Below are positions 19,722-28,138 of a stretch of 44,964 nt of DNA, piece after piece. Positions within the stretch are counted from its first letter, which is position 1, and every line of letters starts with the position of its first letter. Location: positions 1 to 44,964 of the IMG/VR virus record IMGVR_UViG_3300021956_000020; one strand, written 5' to 3'. The position numbers and the translations under genes are program-made. This stretch comes from a virus. The notes under the pieces are model-generated. The model searched no databases. It worked only from the letters and a program-made list of their open reading frames with translations, and was not told where the DNA came from.

Positions 19722-21764
19722 TTAATTAGGGTCTATTCCACTTACGTTGGATGATACCGCAGTAGTCGTGACTGTGGCAGTCCACGCATCTGTAGAGTCA
19801 TCTTCCTTCTTTACAACCATCTGAGAACTACCTACGTTGACTTTATTACGCAACGCACGTAGAGCAGAACGTACAGTACGCTCCTCAGCAGTACCAGCAT
19901 TCAAACCACTACCAAGGTCTCTTGCAAGCATCTCATCTGCAAGTGCATTCGTCTGTAGCTTCTCACCAAACGAACCTGACGTTGTATGACCAGTACGTTG
20001 CTCATCCCATACCGCATCAATAATGTTGTCAGGGTTAGCGACTGTACCTACTGAGCCAGATAAATTACCAGTAATGTTTCCAGCAACACCACCAACTGTT
20101 CCGACTACGTTACCTGTTACGTTGCCCGCAACGCTTCCTACGGAACCTGTAGTGTTAAAGGTCTGGGAAGTAGCGAGTGAGTATCCAGTTTTATCTTGGA
20201 TGAACGCACCAATAGAACCAATATTATTGTGTGTTGATGCGACTGCATCAAGAACAGCTTGTGCTGTTTGTGCAGCGGTTAGACCACCAGAACTGAGCTT
20301 GATAGTCATTACTGCGCCATTAGTACCTGACGCACCTCTGACAACGACTGTTACGTCATCTGCACCCGCTGCTACTGCTGCATCTGGTAGGTCAAGTCGA
20401 TATACGCCAGGCATCGTACTAGCGTTGACTTCAGCAAAACCACCTGCTGTCCACGCTTGTGCAATAGTGCGAGCAACTAAAGGTATCTGTACGTCTGCGG
20501 TACGTGTACGGTTGTAATAAGCGGATAAGCCAGATGTGGAGGCTGTTAGACCTGTAGCACCGAGATAGAGTTCGATGCTTTGTGAAGTTGAGCCGGGAGC
20601 GATTGTGATGGTGGATGCGTTGCGCTCGGTTGGCTGATACGGAGGCATATCGCTTTCAGTCTTAGACTCAATCGCACCAATCGTCGGCGTACTCGTCCAA
20701 GTATTACCGTACAGGTCAACAGTAGGCGCACCTGTTGCGGTACCTGCACCAATGAGTGGAGAGCCTGTAGCAGGAGCAAACCAAGGAAGCATACTGTAGC
20801 CTTGAACTCTGCTTGCGCCAAAATCAAACATTGGAGCAACTGTTGTGTTTGTTGTTGGGCTGATATTTGTATATGTTGTTGCTGCTAAAATAACATTATT
20901 AGTTTGGCTAATTGTTATCGATGAACCAGATGTAACACCAATACCTGATCCCGCACTAATGTAATTGTTTCTAAGAATAGTTGATGTTCCTGAAACTTGT
21001 GCAATATTTGTAAAAGTTATACCGTTTGTATTTGTGAATACAAAATTGTTGTATATTTTTACACCTGTTATTTGATTAGCAGAAGCTCCTTCAAAAACAA
21101 CAGTTGGACCAAACGTAGCAATATTAGAAAATATAAAACTGTCACGTAGCGTAACATCCCAATCATATGTTGCTGTTTGTGACGTTGAATAAAACCAGAC
21201 AGGGAATCCAGCATAAACTGCACATCTGTCAATTAATATAGTTTTCTTACCACTTGTACAATAACAGGCTATCCCTACGGATCTGATAGTTGCCAATCCT
21301 TGAACAACACATCGGTTTATTGAAATGTTTCCACCACTGACAAACATAACGGCGCAACCTGCGGTGTTTACAGCTAGACTTCCAGTTGGTGCACCATCAA
21401 TACATAAGTCTTGTATATCTATATAATCTCCTGTGATAGATATTGCTTGACTACCAGACGGTATAGCTGTGTCTGTAATATAATTAGTCAGACGTACACG
21501 TCCAGCAGATCCACCTGTCCAAGCTCTTGTAAATGTTGGGTCACCATAAATCTTGATTGTGTTTCCAGCACTGCCAGTCAATGTTGTGGATGTAACAACT
21601 TCTCGATAAGTACCGGGAGCAATCCAGACGGTATCACCAGCGACTAATCCCGGATTAGTACCAGATGCAGCACCTAATGCAAACTGAACAGTCAGCCAAG
21701 GTGTGCTAGGACTAGTGCCGTTATTAGCGTTGCTACCGTAAGGAGCGACATAGTATGTAGGCAT
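19722..21764 (-). CDS. Tail spike 2, right-handed beta-helix (pectin-lyase-like), paralog of the 22084 gene
   Basis: 680 aa. The N-terminal block (YYVAPYGSNANNGTSPSTPW, DTVWIAPGTYRE) is typical of parallel beta-helix proteins. Residues about 90-330 are the beta-helix with many short G/N/T/I turns. Residues about 375-500 (NASTITIAPGSTSQSIELYLG to VMTIKLSSGGL) are a conserved module almost identical to its paralog. The C-terminal 180 aa contain a Gly/Val repeat (GNVTGNV, GNITGNLSGSVG) and a closing helix-strand block ending GIDPN. Probably binds or degrades host surface polysaccharide. Catalytic residues cannot be assigned. Three of the five GATC sites of the window fall in its helix region. 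Confidence 0.7.
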   Translation of the reverse strand: MPTYYVAPYGSNANNGTSPSTPWLTVQFALGAASGTNPGLVAGDTVWIAPGTYREVVTSTTLTGSAGNTIKIYGDPTFTRAWTGGSAGRVRLTNYITDTAIPSGSQAISITGDYIDIQDLCIDGAPTGSLAVNTAGCAVMFVSGGNISINRCVVQGLATIRSVGIACYCTSGKKTILIDRCAVYAGFPVWFYSTSQTATYDWDVTLRDSFIFSNIATFGPTVVFEGASANQITGVKIYNNFVFTNTNGITFTNIAQVSGTSTILRNNYISAGSGIGVTSGSSITISQTNNVILAATTYTNISPTTNTTVAPMFDFGASRVQGYSMLPWFAPATGSPLIGAGTATGAPTVDLYGNTWTSTPTIGAIESKTESDMPPYQPTERNASTITIAPGSTSQSIELYLGATGLTASTSGLSAYYNRTRTADVQIPLVARTIAQAWTAGGFAEVNASTMPGVYRLDLPDAAVAAGADDVTVVVRGASGTNGAVMTIKLSSGGLTAAQTAQAVLDAVASTHNNIGSIGAFIQDKTGYSLATSQTFNTTGSVGSVAGNVTGNVVGTVGGVAGNITGNLSGSVGTVANPDNIIDAVWDEQRTGHTTSGSFGEKLQTNALADEMLARDLGSGLNAGTAEERTVRSALRALRNKVNVGSSQMVVKKEDDSTDAWTATVTTTAVSSNVSGIDPN

Positions 21765-21991
21765 TATTCAGCTGTCCCCGCTACAATTTCTTGAGCCATT
21801 ACAATTGAGAATTGGCTACTATATGCTTGTTGAAATTCAGCATCTTGCGTAACCCACCAACCGAATACACTCGTACCATTCTCACCAAACGTGCCGATAA
21901 TGTTGCCGTCATCATCAGTAATGTCACCAAAGACAATCCAATCACCGGGCGTATTTGGATTAGGCTCTAGCCGGTAGTTCTGGAGGTTCAT
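21764..21991 (-). CDS. 75-aa conserved protein preceding tail spike 2
   Basis: 75 aa, function unknown. It shares about half of its residues with the 75-aa protein at 23979-24206, including VFGDI, IGTFG, GTSV, WWVTQD and the C-terminal VMAQ. The TAA overlaps the ATG of the spike (TAATG) and the ATG overlaps the TGA of the 28-aa micro-peptide, so three genes are translationally coupled. Small, acidic and soluble. A spike chaperone or spike-attachment adaptor would fit the strict pairing with a spike gene, which is inference. Confidence 0.65.
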   Translation of the reverse strand: MNLQNYRLEPNPNTPGDWIVFGDITDDDGNIIGTFGENGTSVFGWWVTQDAEFQQAYSSQFSIVMAQEIVAGTAE

Positions 21992-22074
21992 TTGCCCACC
22001 TTCAATGCACTTGCTTCAACACCCTTGAACGGCATAGTAAGGAACGCTAGTACACTAGACTTATACATATTCAT
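21988..22074 (-). CDS. 28-aa micro-peptide, shortened paralog of the 24203 gene
   Basis: Reads MNMYKSSVLAFLTMPF and ends EASALKVGK. The last 23 residues are identical to those of the 40-aa peptide at 24203-24325. GAGGT lies about 8 nt before the ATG at 22074, inside the end of the upstream spike gene, and an in-frame TAG just before the ATG fixes the start; a second ATG two codons later is possible. It lacks the Ala-rich hydrophobic N-terminal half of its paralog. Conservation of the same C-terminus in both copies with silent changes argues for selection at protein level. Function unknown. Confidence 0.6.
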   Translation of the reverse strand: MNMYKSSVLAFLTMPFKGVEASALKVGK

Positions 22075-22083
22075 CTAATACCT

Positions 22084-23979
22084 CTACGTAGGGTCAACGC
22101 CAGTAATCGTCTTACTGCTATCACTACTACTTACTGTAGCAGACCACGCAGTAGTCGTATCGTCTTCTTTGTAAACAGTCATCTCATTATTGATGACTGT
22201 AGTCTTATTACGCAAACCTCTTAGAGCAGACCTTACAGTCCGCTCATTTACTGTTCCTGCACCTGAACCACTTCCTACATCTCTAGATAGGAGTTCATCT
22301 GCCAGTACATTATCCTGCAACTTAGCACCAAACGTGCCAGCAGTTGTGTGACTTGACTGAGGCTCATCCCATACGGCTTGTGGTATAGCTTGAACTATAG
22401 ATTCAGTAGAACCTACAACTGAGCGCGTTTCGTTTAGTACACCACCAAACTCTGTAGCCGTTATATATGGCGATGGGTCAGCACCCCACACAGCAGATGC
22501 AGTCTGCGCTGATGTCAAGCCACCAGACGACAACTTCACCGTCATTACCGCACCGTTAGTACCAGAAGCACCTCTGACCACTATCGTGACATCGTCAGCA
22601 CCAGCCGCCAAAGCTGCATCAGGCAGGTCGAGTCTATAGACCCCCGGCATATTGGTTGCGTCTACCTCGGCAAAGCCACCAGATGTCCACGCCTGTGCGA
22701 TTGTACGGGCTACCAGAGGGATAGATACAGAAGCAGTGCGTGTGCGGTTGTAGCGGGCTGTGAGACCGCTTGTGGAGGCTGTTAGACCTGTAGCACCGAG
22801 ATACAGCTCGATGGATTGTGATGTACTTCCGGGAGCAATTGTAATCGTAGAGGCGTTGCGCTCGGTTGGGTTGTATTGACCGACCGACGATGCAATCTTG
22901 AATGTTGCTGCTCCAACATCTGGATTTGTACTTGTCCACGCATCACCAAAGATATCAACGGTTGGCGCACCAGATAGTGTTCCGGTGTTTTGAGCTATTG
23001 AGCCGTTATAGGATGCAAAGAAATCAAGCGCATATAAACCCGTTATACGGCTGTAATCGATGTCTACTGCGAAGACTCCAGACTGTGAGTTTGAACCTGT
23101 TGCTGGTCCACTACGATCTGTTGCACAACTGAAACGATTATAATCTTCGGTTACAGTATTTGCAGATGCACCTAACCCAGTGCCAGCAAATGCACAAATA
23201 GCATTATTGTAATAAGTTGTTTTATTAGTTGTATTCGATGACCGCAAATATAAGCAGTCTCCATAAGTTACAAAGACATTGTTGTAAAAAGTAACACCAT
23301 TGCCTACACCAGGACCTTCTGACGGATTTGTAATGATTATGCAATTACTGTTGTAAGTAAAAATAGAATCTTTGACATTTATTGCCAAATCAAAACTTGT
23401 CCCTGTCGCTGGACTCTGTATATTTAGTCCGGCATATCCACCAAAAATAATACATTTGTCGAACGTTGCAGATATAGCAGTAGTAGTGGTTGTTGTTGCA
23501 AATACGCAACTTGAACTATTACCTCTGCGATACAGACTGAATACGCATTTCTCAACAGTGTAGTTTTTAGCGTTTAGGAAATGCGCTATACCCTGTCCAG
23601 CTGATGTCTGATATCCCTCAATATGCAAATTGCGTAGAGTGAAGTACGTTTTATTATCGCAAGTCAAAGTTTGACTTGATGTCGGTGTACCGGTGTTGTC
23701 TGTGGCAAATGTCGTTATTCTGACACGACCAGCAGTGACACCTGTAAACTGTGCGGCTGTAGGGTCACCAGCAACCACTAATGTATTAGATACACTCGGC
23801 GTAATCGACATCGTGACTGTTCCACGATATGTGCCGGGAGCAATATAGATGGTGTTTGTTGCGTCTGGTAAAGCAGCATTTGCAAGGGCATACGCAACCG
23901 TTGCCCACGCTTGACCAGTGCCTGACCCTGTACCTGTGTTGGCATTATTGCCGTCAGGTCTGACGTAGTAAGTCGCCAT
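22084..23979 (-). CDS. Tail spike 1, right-handed beta-helix, paralog of the 19722 gene
   Basis: 631 aa with the same plan as the other spike: N-terminal YYVRPDGNNANTGTGSGTG and NTIYIAPGTYRG, a beta-helix at about 90-340, then the shared module (NASTITIAPGSTSQSIELYLG, GVYRLDLPDAA, VMTVKLSSGGL) and a C-terminal block ending ITGVDPT. It lacks the Gly/Val repeat present in the paralog. The beta-helix parts are strongly divergent while the flanking modules remain close even at DNA level, suggesting different receptor specificities on a common anchor. One GATC site is in its helix part. Its start overlaps the stop of the 75-aa gene. Confidence 0.7.
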   Translation of the reverse strand: MATYYVRPDGNNANTGTGSGTGQAWATVAYALANAALPDATNTIYIAPGTYRGTVTMSITPSVSNTLVVAGDPTAAQFTGVTAGRVRITTFATDNTGTPTSSQTLTCDNKTYFTLRNLHIEGYQTSAGQGIAHFLNAKNYTVEKCVFSLYRRGNSSSCVFATTTTTTAISATFDKCIIFGGYAGLNIQSPATGTSFDLAINVKDSIFTYNSNCIIITNPSEGPGVGNGVTFYNNVFVTYGDCLYLRSSNTTNKTTYYNNAICAFAGTGLGASANTVTEDYNRFSCATDRSGPATGSNSQSGVFAVDIDYSRITGLYALDFFASYNGSIAQNTGTLSGAPTVDIFGDAWTSTNPDVGAATFKIASSVGQYNPTERNASTITIAPGSTSQSIELYLGATGLTASTSGLTARYNRTRTASVSIPLVARTIAQAWTSGGFAEVDATNMPGVYRLDLPDAALAAGADDVTIVVRGASGTNGAVMTVKLSSGGLTSAQTASAVWGADPSPYITATEFGGVLNETRSVVGSTESIVQAIPQAVWDEPQSSHTTAGTFGAKLQDNVLADELLSRDVGSGSGAGTVNERTVRSALRGLRNKTTVINNEMTVYKEDDTTTAWSATVSSSDSSKTITGVDPT

Positions 23980-24206
23980 TATTCGGCATCTCCACTTGTA
24001 ATCTGTTGAGCCATTACAACGGCAAATTGTCGAACAATTTGCGACTGAAATAGTTCATCTTGCGTAACCCACCAAAGATTGACGCTGGTTCCATCAGGCC
24101 CAAATGTGCCGATTAGGTTGTTTGAATCGTCGTAGATATCACCAAAGACACGCCAGTCAGTGGACGGTGCTGGTTCCTTGACAATGTCAAAGTTTACAAA
24201 GTTCAT
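23979..24206 (-). CDS. 75-aa conserved protein preceding tail spike 1
   Basis: 75 aa, paralog of the protein at 21764-21991, sharing VFGDI, IGTFG, DGTSV, LWWVTQD, F-VVMAQ. It occupies the same place between a micro-peptide and a spike gene and has the same one-base overlaps at both ends. The only GGCC tetranucleotide found by eye in the window (24097-24100) lies here. Function unknown; pairing with the spike in both cassettes suggests a spike-specific partner. Confidence 0.65.
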   Translation of the reverse strand: MNFVNFDIVKEPAPSTDWRVFGDIYDDSNNLIGTFGPDGTSVNLWWVTQDELFQSQIVRQFAVVMAQQITSGDAE

Positions 24207-24325
24207 TTGCCCACCTTCAAAGCACTTGCCTCAACACCCTTGAAAGGCATCGTTAAGAACGCCAGCACACTAGACACCGCAGCAGAGACACCAGCCGCTA
24301 CCGCCTTCGAGCCGTACAGTGCCAT
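24203..24325 (-). CDS. 40-aa hydrophobic micro-peptide (cassette member)
   Basis: Reads MALYGSKAVAAGVSAAVSSV, then LAFLTMPF and ends EASALKVGK. Residues 8-25 form one Ala/Val/Ser-rich hydrophobic segment that could enter or lie on a membrane. The ATG shares a base with the upstream TGA (TGATG) and the stop overlaps the next ATG (ATGA), so it is embedded in the coupled operon. A 28-aa copy occurs at 21988-22074. It adjoins the membrane-protein cluster, so a lysis or assembly role is possible but unproven. Confidence 0.65.
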   Translation of the reverse strand: MALYGSKAVAAGVSAAVSSVLAFLTMPFKGVEASALKVGK

Positions 24326-24507
24326 CACTTCTTCACCTTACGCTTATCAATAGCCAGCATGACTACATCACGCACCTTCTCAAGGTCAGACGTGGACAAG
24401 AAGTCTAGATTGTCGATGATTTGTTGCACTAGTAGCATCTCACCAAATGGAATCTTTACCTCAGGGACATTAGCATTTTTCTTTAATAGCTTACTAAGCC
24501 AACTCAT
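24325..24507 (-). CDS. Small helical protein (60 aa), unknown
   Basis: 60 aa, basic at both ends (WLSKLLKKN, DKRKVKK) with an acidic amphipathic middle (QQIIDNLDFLSTSDLEKVRD). No membrane segment is evident. It overlaps the putative holin by four bases and is followed by the micro-peptide with one-base overlap, so it is part of the membrane/lysis cluster by position. Function not recognised. Confidence 0.55.
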   Translation of the reverse strand: MSWLSKLLKKNANVPEVKIPFGEMLLVQQIIDNLDFLSTSDLEKVRDVVMLAIDKRKVKK

Positions 24508-24839
24508 AGCATTTCCTCCTTGGACGCTCTACTAAAAACCAAATCACTAGGTGTATTCTCACGTATCTGTTGCAATACTACATCTCGTTGAGACTGTAAC
24601 TGAAAGGCTTTAGCATCCGAATCCTGACGTACAAAAAATGCGATTACCGCAGTTACCAGTGCAGGAATACCTGCACGTACTCCTTCAACAGCACATAACG
24701 TAAACATCTTCATTACATAACCAAATGTAGCAGTATCTGGTATGTGCCTTGCCTCCCACTCCATATTGAATGCGGGACCAGCACTAGCCATAAATGCACC
24801 AAGTGCAATCCATACCAGCCTACTCCAAGCTATGTTCAT
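24504..24839 (-). CDS. Putative holin / small membrane protein
   Basis: 111 aa. Two hydrophobic segments, at about 8-25 (LVWIALGAFMASAGPAF) and about 57-72 (IPALVTAVIAFFV), are followed by a charged cytoplasmic-type tail (residues 73-111). Size, two membrane passes and location beside a second one-pass membrane protein fit a holin. The endolysin is encoded far downstream in the same operon. Membrane topology is read directly from the sequence; the holin role is inference. Confidence 0.5.
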   Translation of the reverse strand: MNIAWSRLVWIALGAFMASAGPAFNMEWEARHIPDTATFGYVMKMFTLCAVEGVRAGIPALVTAVIAFFVRQDSDAKAFQLQSQRDVVLQQIRENTPSDLVFSRASKEEML

Positions 24840-25105
24840 CGTGATGTCTTAGTCTTTTCCTCTAGGACTCTGAGTCGCTCCTTGACGTTCTGCAACTCTT
24901 TATCCAACCGTACAATCTCAACACGCATATCGTGAATACTACCCTTGAGGTCTTTATACTGGGTTTCACTTTGGGTCGTAAGGTGAGCCAACATAATCTC
25001 AAGTTTGTCCACTTTACGAACAAACGTGAATGATGCGCCTAAGAATGAAGACACACCTGTGAGCAGGGTAGACAAAACTACTGGGAGAATATCCTTAACT
25101 TCCAT
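24836..25105 (-). CDS. Single-pass membrane protein with coiled coil
   Basis: 89 aa from the ATG at 25105, which has AGGTGG 6-7 nt upstream; a TTG at 25135 would add ten residues but lacks a clear site. Residues about 5-30 are a hydrophobic segment (ILPVVLSTLLTGVSSFLG). Residues 40-85 are a heptad-rich coiled coil (DMRVEIVRLDKELQNVKERL). The plan resembles holin-accessory or spanin-like proteins. It overlaps the adaptor gene by 11 bases and the putative holin by 4. Function inferred only from topology and position. Confidence 0.55.
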   Translation of the reverse strand: MEVKDILPVVLSTLLTGVSSFLGASFTFVRKVDKLEIMLAHLTTQSETQYKDLKGSIHDMRVEIVRLDKELQNVKERLRVLEEKTKTSR

Positions 25106-25835
25106 CGGAACCACCTGTAACTGGAGGGATTGCAAATGGAGAACCCGGCATACGCAAGAAGGTATCCAACTGAGACCATAGCCTCATACGCACTTCGTTA
25201 TACCAATTTCCCCAGAAGGCACGTTGAGCAACAGATGGGTCATCCGTATTCTTTAATGCCAACTTGTAGGCAGCGTAACTAGCCCACATCTTCAACTGCA
25301 AGTCATCAGGAATAACCGTAATAGACGTTGCAGAGATATTACCTAGAACACCACATCCATAAACAGTAAACGTAGTGGATGCCGATGGTGCAGGATAAAC
25401 CCTTATTCCGTAGTCACCAGAGCGATACCAATACTTTGGTGTACCTACAGCGGTAGCCTCAAAGGATGGGTCATATGCACGTAGTGATGGTTCGCTACAG
25501 TGTGTCAGATTCGTAAGACCAGACTGTACTGTTAGTGGAAACCACATACTACTAGCGTCATTCACCGTTGAATCGTCAGTAGGAACATAAGTGGAATCCA
25601 GAGACAGACTGGATAAATTGATAATAGGATTGGACTGAGTAATCGTCCCCTTAGCTGGAACGTATATACAAGTCCTACACGTTTCTTTGATAGCCTCATT
25701 CAAGTAGGCTTCGATTGTTGCACTCGTCGTGGTCGTAACAGTACCTGAGCCATTACCAACTTCACCAACAGATGAGTTAGTTGCTTCGTTCAGGAGTCGC
25801 AGTACCTCTGAGGTAAGCGTTGCAAGATTAGCCAT
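25095..25835 (-). CDS. Head-tail adaptor/gatekeeper-like protein
   Basis: 246 aa. The N-terminus (LATLTSEVLRLLNEATNS), then IEAYLNEAIKETCRT, and the C-terminal WASYAAYKLALKN and WYNEVRMRLW helices around a central beta part (YWYRSGDYGIRVYPAPS) follow the SU10-type adaptor pattern found after capsid genes in podoviruses. It probably docks under the portal ring and seals DNA. Its neighbour at 25835 has a related helical plan, and the stop of that gene abuts this start. Confidence 0.55.
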   Translation of the reverse strand: MANLATLTSEVLRLLNEATNSSVGEVGNGSGTVTTTTSATIEAYLNEAIKETCRTCIYVPAKGTITQSNPIINLSSLSLDSTYVPTDDSTVNDASSMWFPLTVQSGLTNLTHCSEPSLRAYDPSFEATAVGTPKYWYRSGDYGIRVYPAPSASTTFTVYGCGVLGNISATSITVIPDDLQLKMWASYAAYKLALKNTDDPSVAQRAFWGNWYNEVRMRLWSQLDTFLRMPGSPFAIPPVTGGSDGS

Positions 25836-26476
25836 TAGACTGTCCTTCGACCATATATAGCAGAGTTTGACTCAACCATACCCAGTCTATCCAGATACTC
25901 GCTCTTGTACAACGCAAGTACATTAGCATCCTTCATCTGCATAGCTCGTGAGTACAAAACAGAGTACACCAAACAATCGTGTGCAGATTCAGGGAGGGGA
26001 CACTCTTGGTCGTCAGCAAGTGGTACAGCATTACCATTAGTGTCGTACTGCCATATCATTCCAGGTTGACAGTAACCTTCAATCATAACGCCGTTTGTGA
26101 CGTTAGATTCTGGCGTAGGAAGGAACCTAAGCCTATTGGTGGCATAAAGTATACAAGCGTCAATAACAGCGTTTCCTTGCGTCCTGTAGCGGTCTACCTG
26201 ACGGTCAGCAAAGTCTAATAATCGCAATCGCTTATATACGTTATCTTCTAACTTGAATACTCCCCTAATACGATACATATCAGGGGAGCAGTATTCGTCT
26301 ACATCTTCTTCTAAGTCTAGGTAACGTCTGCCAAACAAACAGTCTGTTTTACGGGCTATCTGATTGGCAGATTCCAGTACTAGGTATTCCAATCCAAATG
26401 GGTCAAGGTCTTGCTTGCTACCAAAGTGGTGCAAACCTATCATCCTGACCTTTTGTTTGATTTCACCTAGTGTCAT
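25835..26476 (-). CDS. Putative head-tail connector/adaptor protein
   Basis: 213 aa. Helical N-terminus (TLGEIKQKVRMIGLH, LVLESANQIARKTDC), a central strand region with MYRIRGVFKLED, and a C-terminal helical pair (AHDCLVYSVLYSRAMQMKD, YKSEYLDRLGMVE). This two-helix plus beta layout is usual for phage adaptors; the gene order MCP, decoration, adaptor, adaptor supports it. Not assigned to a specific family. Confidence 0.5.
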   Translation of the reverse strand: MTLGEIKQKVRMIGLHHFGSKQDLDPFGLEYLVLESANQIARKTDCLFGRRYLDLEEDVDEYCSPDMYRIRGVFKLEDNVYKRLRLLDFADRQVDRYRTQGNAVIDACILYATNRLRFLPTPESNVTNGVMIEGYCQPGMIWQYDTNGNAVPLADDQECPLPESAHDCLVYSVLYSRAMQMKDANVLALYKSEYLDRLGMVESNSAIYGRRTV

Positions 26477-26494
26477 CTCGTTACCTTATATTAC

Positions 26495-27067
26495 TTAGAG
26501 GCTGACTGAGCCGTCACGTCCGTTGACAAGAGCAGCCATTAGTACTTGAACTGTTGCTCCAGATGCAGCACCAGAAGCTGTACCAACTACTTGCAATTGC
26601 CAATACGGTTTTGAGGACAATACAGGAATGTATGCAACATACGTTCCAGCAGATGTCTGAAGTGGTACTGCAGCTGAGATATCAGCCGGAGACGAGGACA
26701 GTGCGCCAGCAGATACTGTAGATGCAGCAGAGCCAACGACCTTCCAAGTTGGAGAACCGATGTTTGTAAGTGTTCCACCCATAGTGTAGATAACTTTTGC
26801 AAACAACTCCATATTCTGACCGTTAGTACCGACAAGGTCGGATGAACCAGAAGCTGCTGTTTCTGCTTGAGCAGTAAAGTTTGCAGCATCGGCAAGAACC
26901 ATATTTGGAGTTGAAAATACATCGGACGCACCACGATAAGCAACAGATGATGCTGTAATCGTAATTGTTGCACCCAACTTATCAGTTGTTGCAGTCTGGT
27001 TCATCTGAGGAGCAGATGCACCTGTAACTGCTGTAAATTTGAAGGAAGCCTTCTTATCACGTGCCAT
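26495..27067 (-). CDS. Putative capsid decoration / head protein
   Basis: 190 aa, rich in Ala, Ser, Thr and Val with beta-type alternation and no Cys. The site GAAAGGAAG is about 10 nt before the ATG. It follows the major capsid gene by 19 bases. Low-complexity beta-rich proteins in this position are often head decoration or fibre proteins. I do not recognise a family. Confident as a gene; the role is inference. Confidence 0.55.
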   Translation of the reverse strand: MARDKKASFKFTAVTGASAPQMNQTATTDKLGATITITASSVAYRGASDVFSTPNMVLADAANFTAQAETAASGSSDLVGTNGQNMELFAKVIYTMGGTLTNIGSPTWKVVGSAASTVSAGALSSSPADISAAVPLQTSAGTYVAYIPVLSSKPYWQLQVVGTASGAASGATVQVLMAALVNGRDGSVSL

Positions 27068-27086
27068 TTCTTCTTCTTCCTTTCTA

Positions 27087-28124
27087 TTACGGAGTGACCG
27101 AACAGTTCAAGCGACCAACAGCACGAGTATGTGGAATCCACAAACCAATACCCCAGTCGAATACTACGTTATGCATAATGCCATTTTCCTTGGAAAGACC
27201 AAGGTAAGTAGGCTTAAATGGTCCACTCTGCCATCCCTGTGCATATCCAGTTCCATAACGAACTGCATAGATGGATGATGCTTTACCAGCTGTGATAGCG
27301 TTGTTATCAGCATCATTAGCAACAGTTTGCGTGTCAGAAATGATGCTCGTCGTACCGTCAGCCTTACGTCCAACAACACGTACAGTTGCGTTCTTAAACT
27401 TTTCTACTGGTCGGTCATATGAGTCACGAGTAACATCAAAACCAGCACCAATGCCCATAAGGCGAATTGCAAATTCAACCTGACGTTTACACTTTTCAGA
27501 CATATACAAGACAACGCCATCTCCATCTGGAGCGTTCATATTGTCAAGCAATTGCTGAAGATATGACATAAAAGCGTTAGCCTTTGCTGCAGTAGCATTA
27601 GTAAGGTCAATTGCTGCAGATGCAGTAGGTGCATTAATGGACATCTGCTGAGGGATATCAAAATCGCTGTAGTTGTCCATACGATACGCAAGTCCAGGAA
27701 AACAATCAACATTGCCCGTAAGGGGATTGTTATTAATGAACTTGTCATTAAAGTCATAGGAGAAACCTTCAAGGAAGATTTGTACCTGTGCTTCAATTGG
27801 GTCAATGATATTCGTCGGCTGGTCAAGCAGAACGTGGTCAACAAGAATCTTGTTGCGAACCAAGTACATCTGCTCTTCGTACGACTTTGGTCGTCCCTTG
27901 ACTGCTACTGGTTCAGAGTTTACACCCGTCCAGTTTGGCGAAGGGATACCGGAGTTGAGGTAACGAACACCAATCTGCTTGAGAGATGGTGATGTGTAGA
28001 GAGGAATGTCTTTAAGTGCATTCCAAGTCTTGTGGAGGGATTTTGTGATTTCCTTGACGAGTGGGTCATTGCTGATTGCTGCTTGGTCCGCAAGCGTCAA
28101 GGCACCGTTAAAGTCAATAGCCAT
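27087..28124 (-). CDS. Major capsid protein (HK97-fold type)
   Basis: 345 aa, the right size for a processed-independent HK97-fold capsid protein. It lies directly after the scaffold gene and has strong upstream AGGAAAGG. Features are an N-terminal helical arm (residues 1-50), an E-loop-like region (LNSGIPSPNWTGVNSEPVAVKGRPKS part), a spine-helix region (IEAQVQIFLEG, DFNDKFINNNPLTG), an A-domain segment (GVVLYMSEKCKRQVEFAI) and a closing C-terminal strand set. Assembles the icosahedral head. Assignment rests on gene order, length and fold-like pattern. Confidence 0.75.
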   Translation of the reverse strand: MAIDFNGALTLADQAAISNDPLVKEITKSLHKTWNALKDIPLYTSPSLKQIGVRYLNSGIPSPNWTGVNSEPVAVKGRPKSYEEQMYLVRNKILVDHVLLDQPTNIIDPIEAQVQIFLEGFSYDFNDKFINNNPLTGNVDCFPGLAYRMDNYSDFDIPQQMSINAPTASAAIDLTNATAAKANAFMSYLQQLLDNMNAPDGDGVVLYMSEKCKRQVEFAIRLMGIGAGFDVTRDSYDRPVEKFKNATVRVVGRKADGTTSIISDTQTVANDADNNAITAGKASSIYAVRYGTGYAQGWQSGPFKPTYLGLSKENGIMHNVVFDWGIGLWIPHTRAVGRLNCSVTP

Positions 28125-28138
28125 TTACGTAGCCTTTC

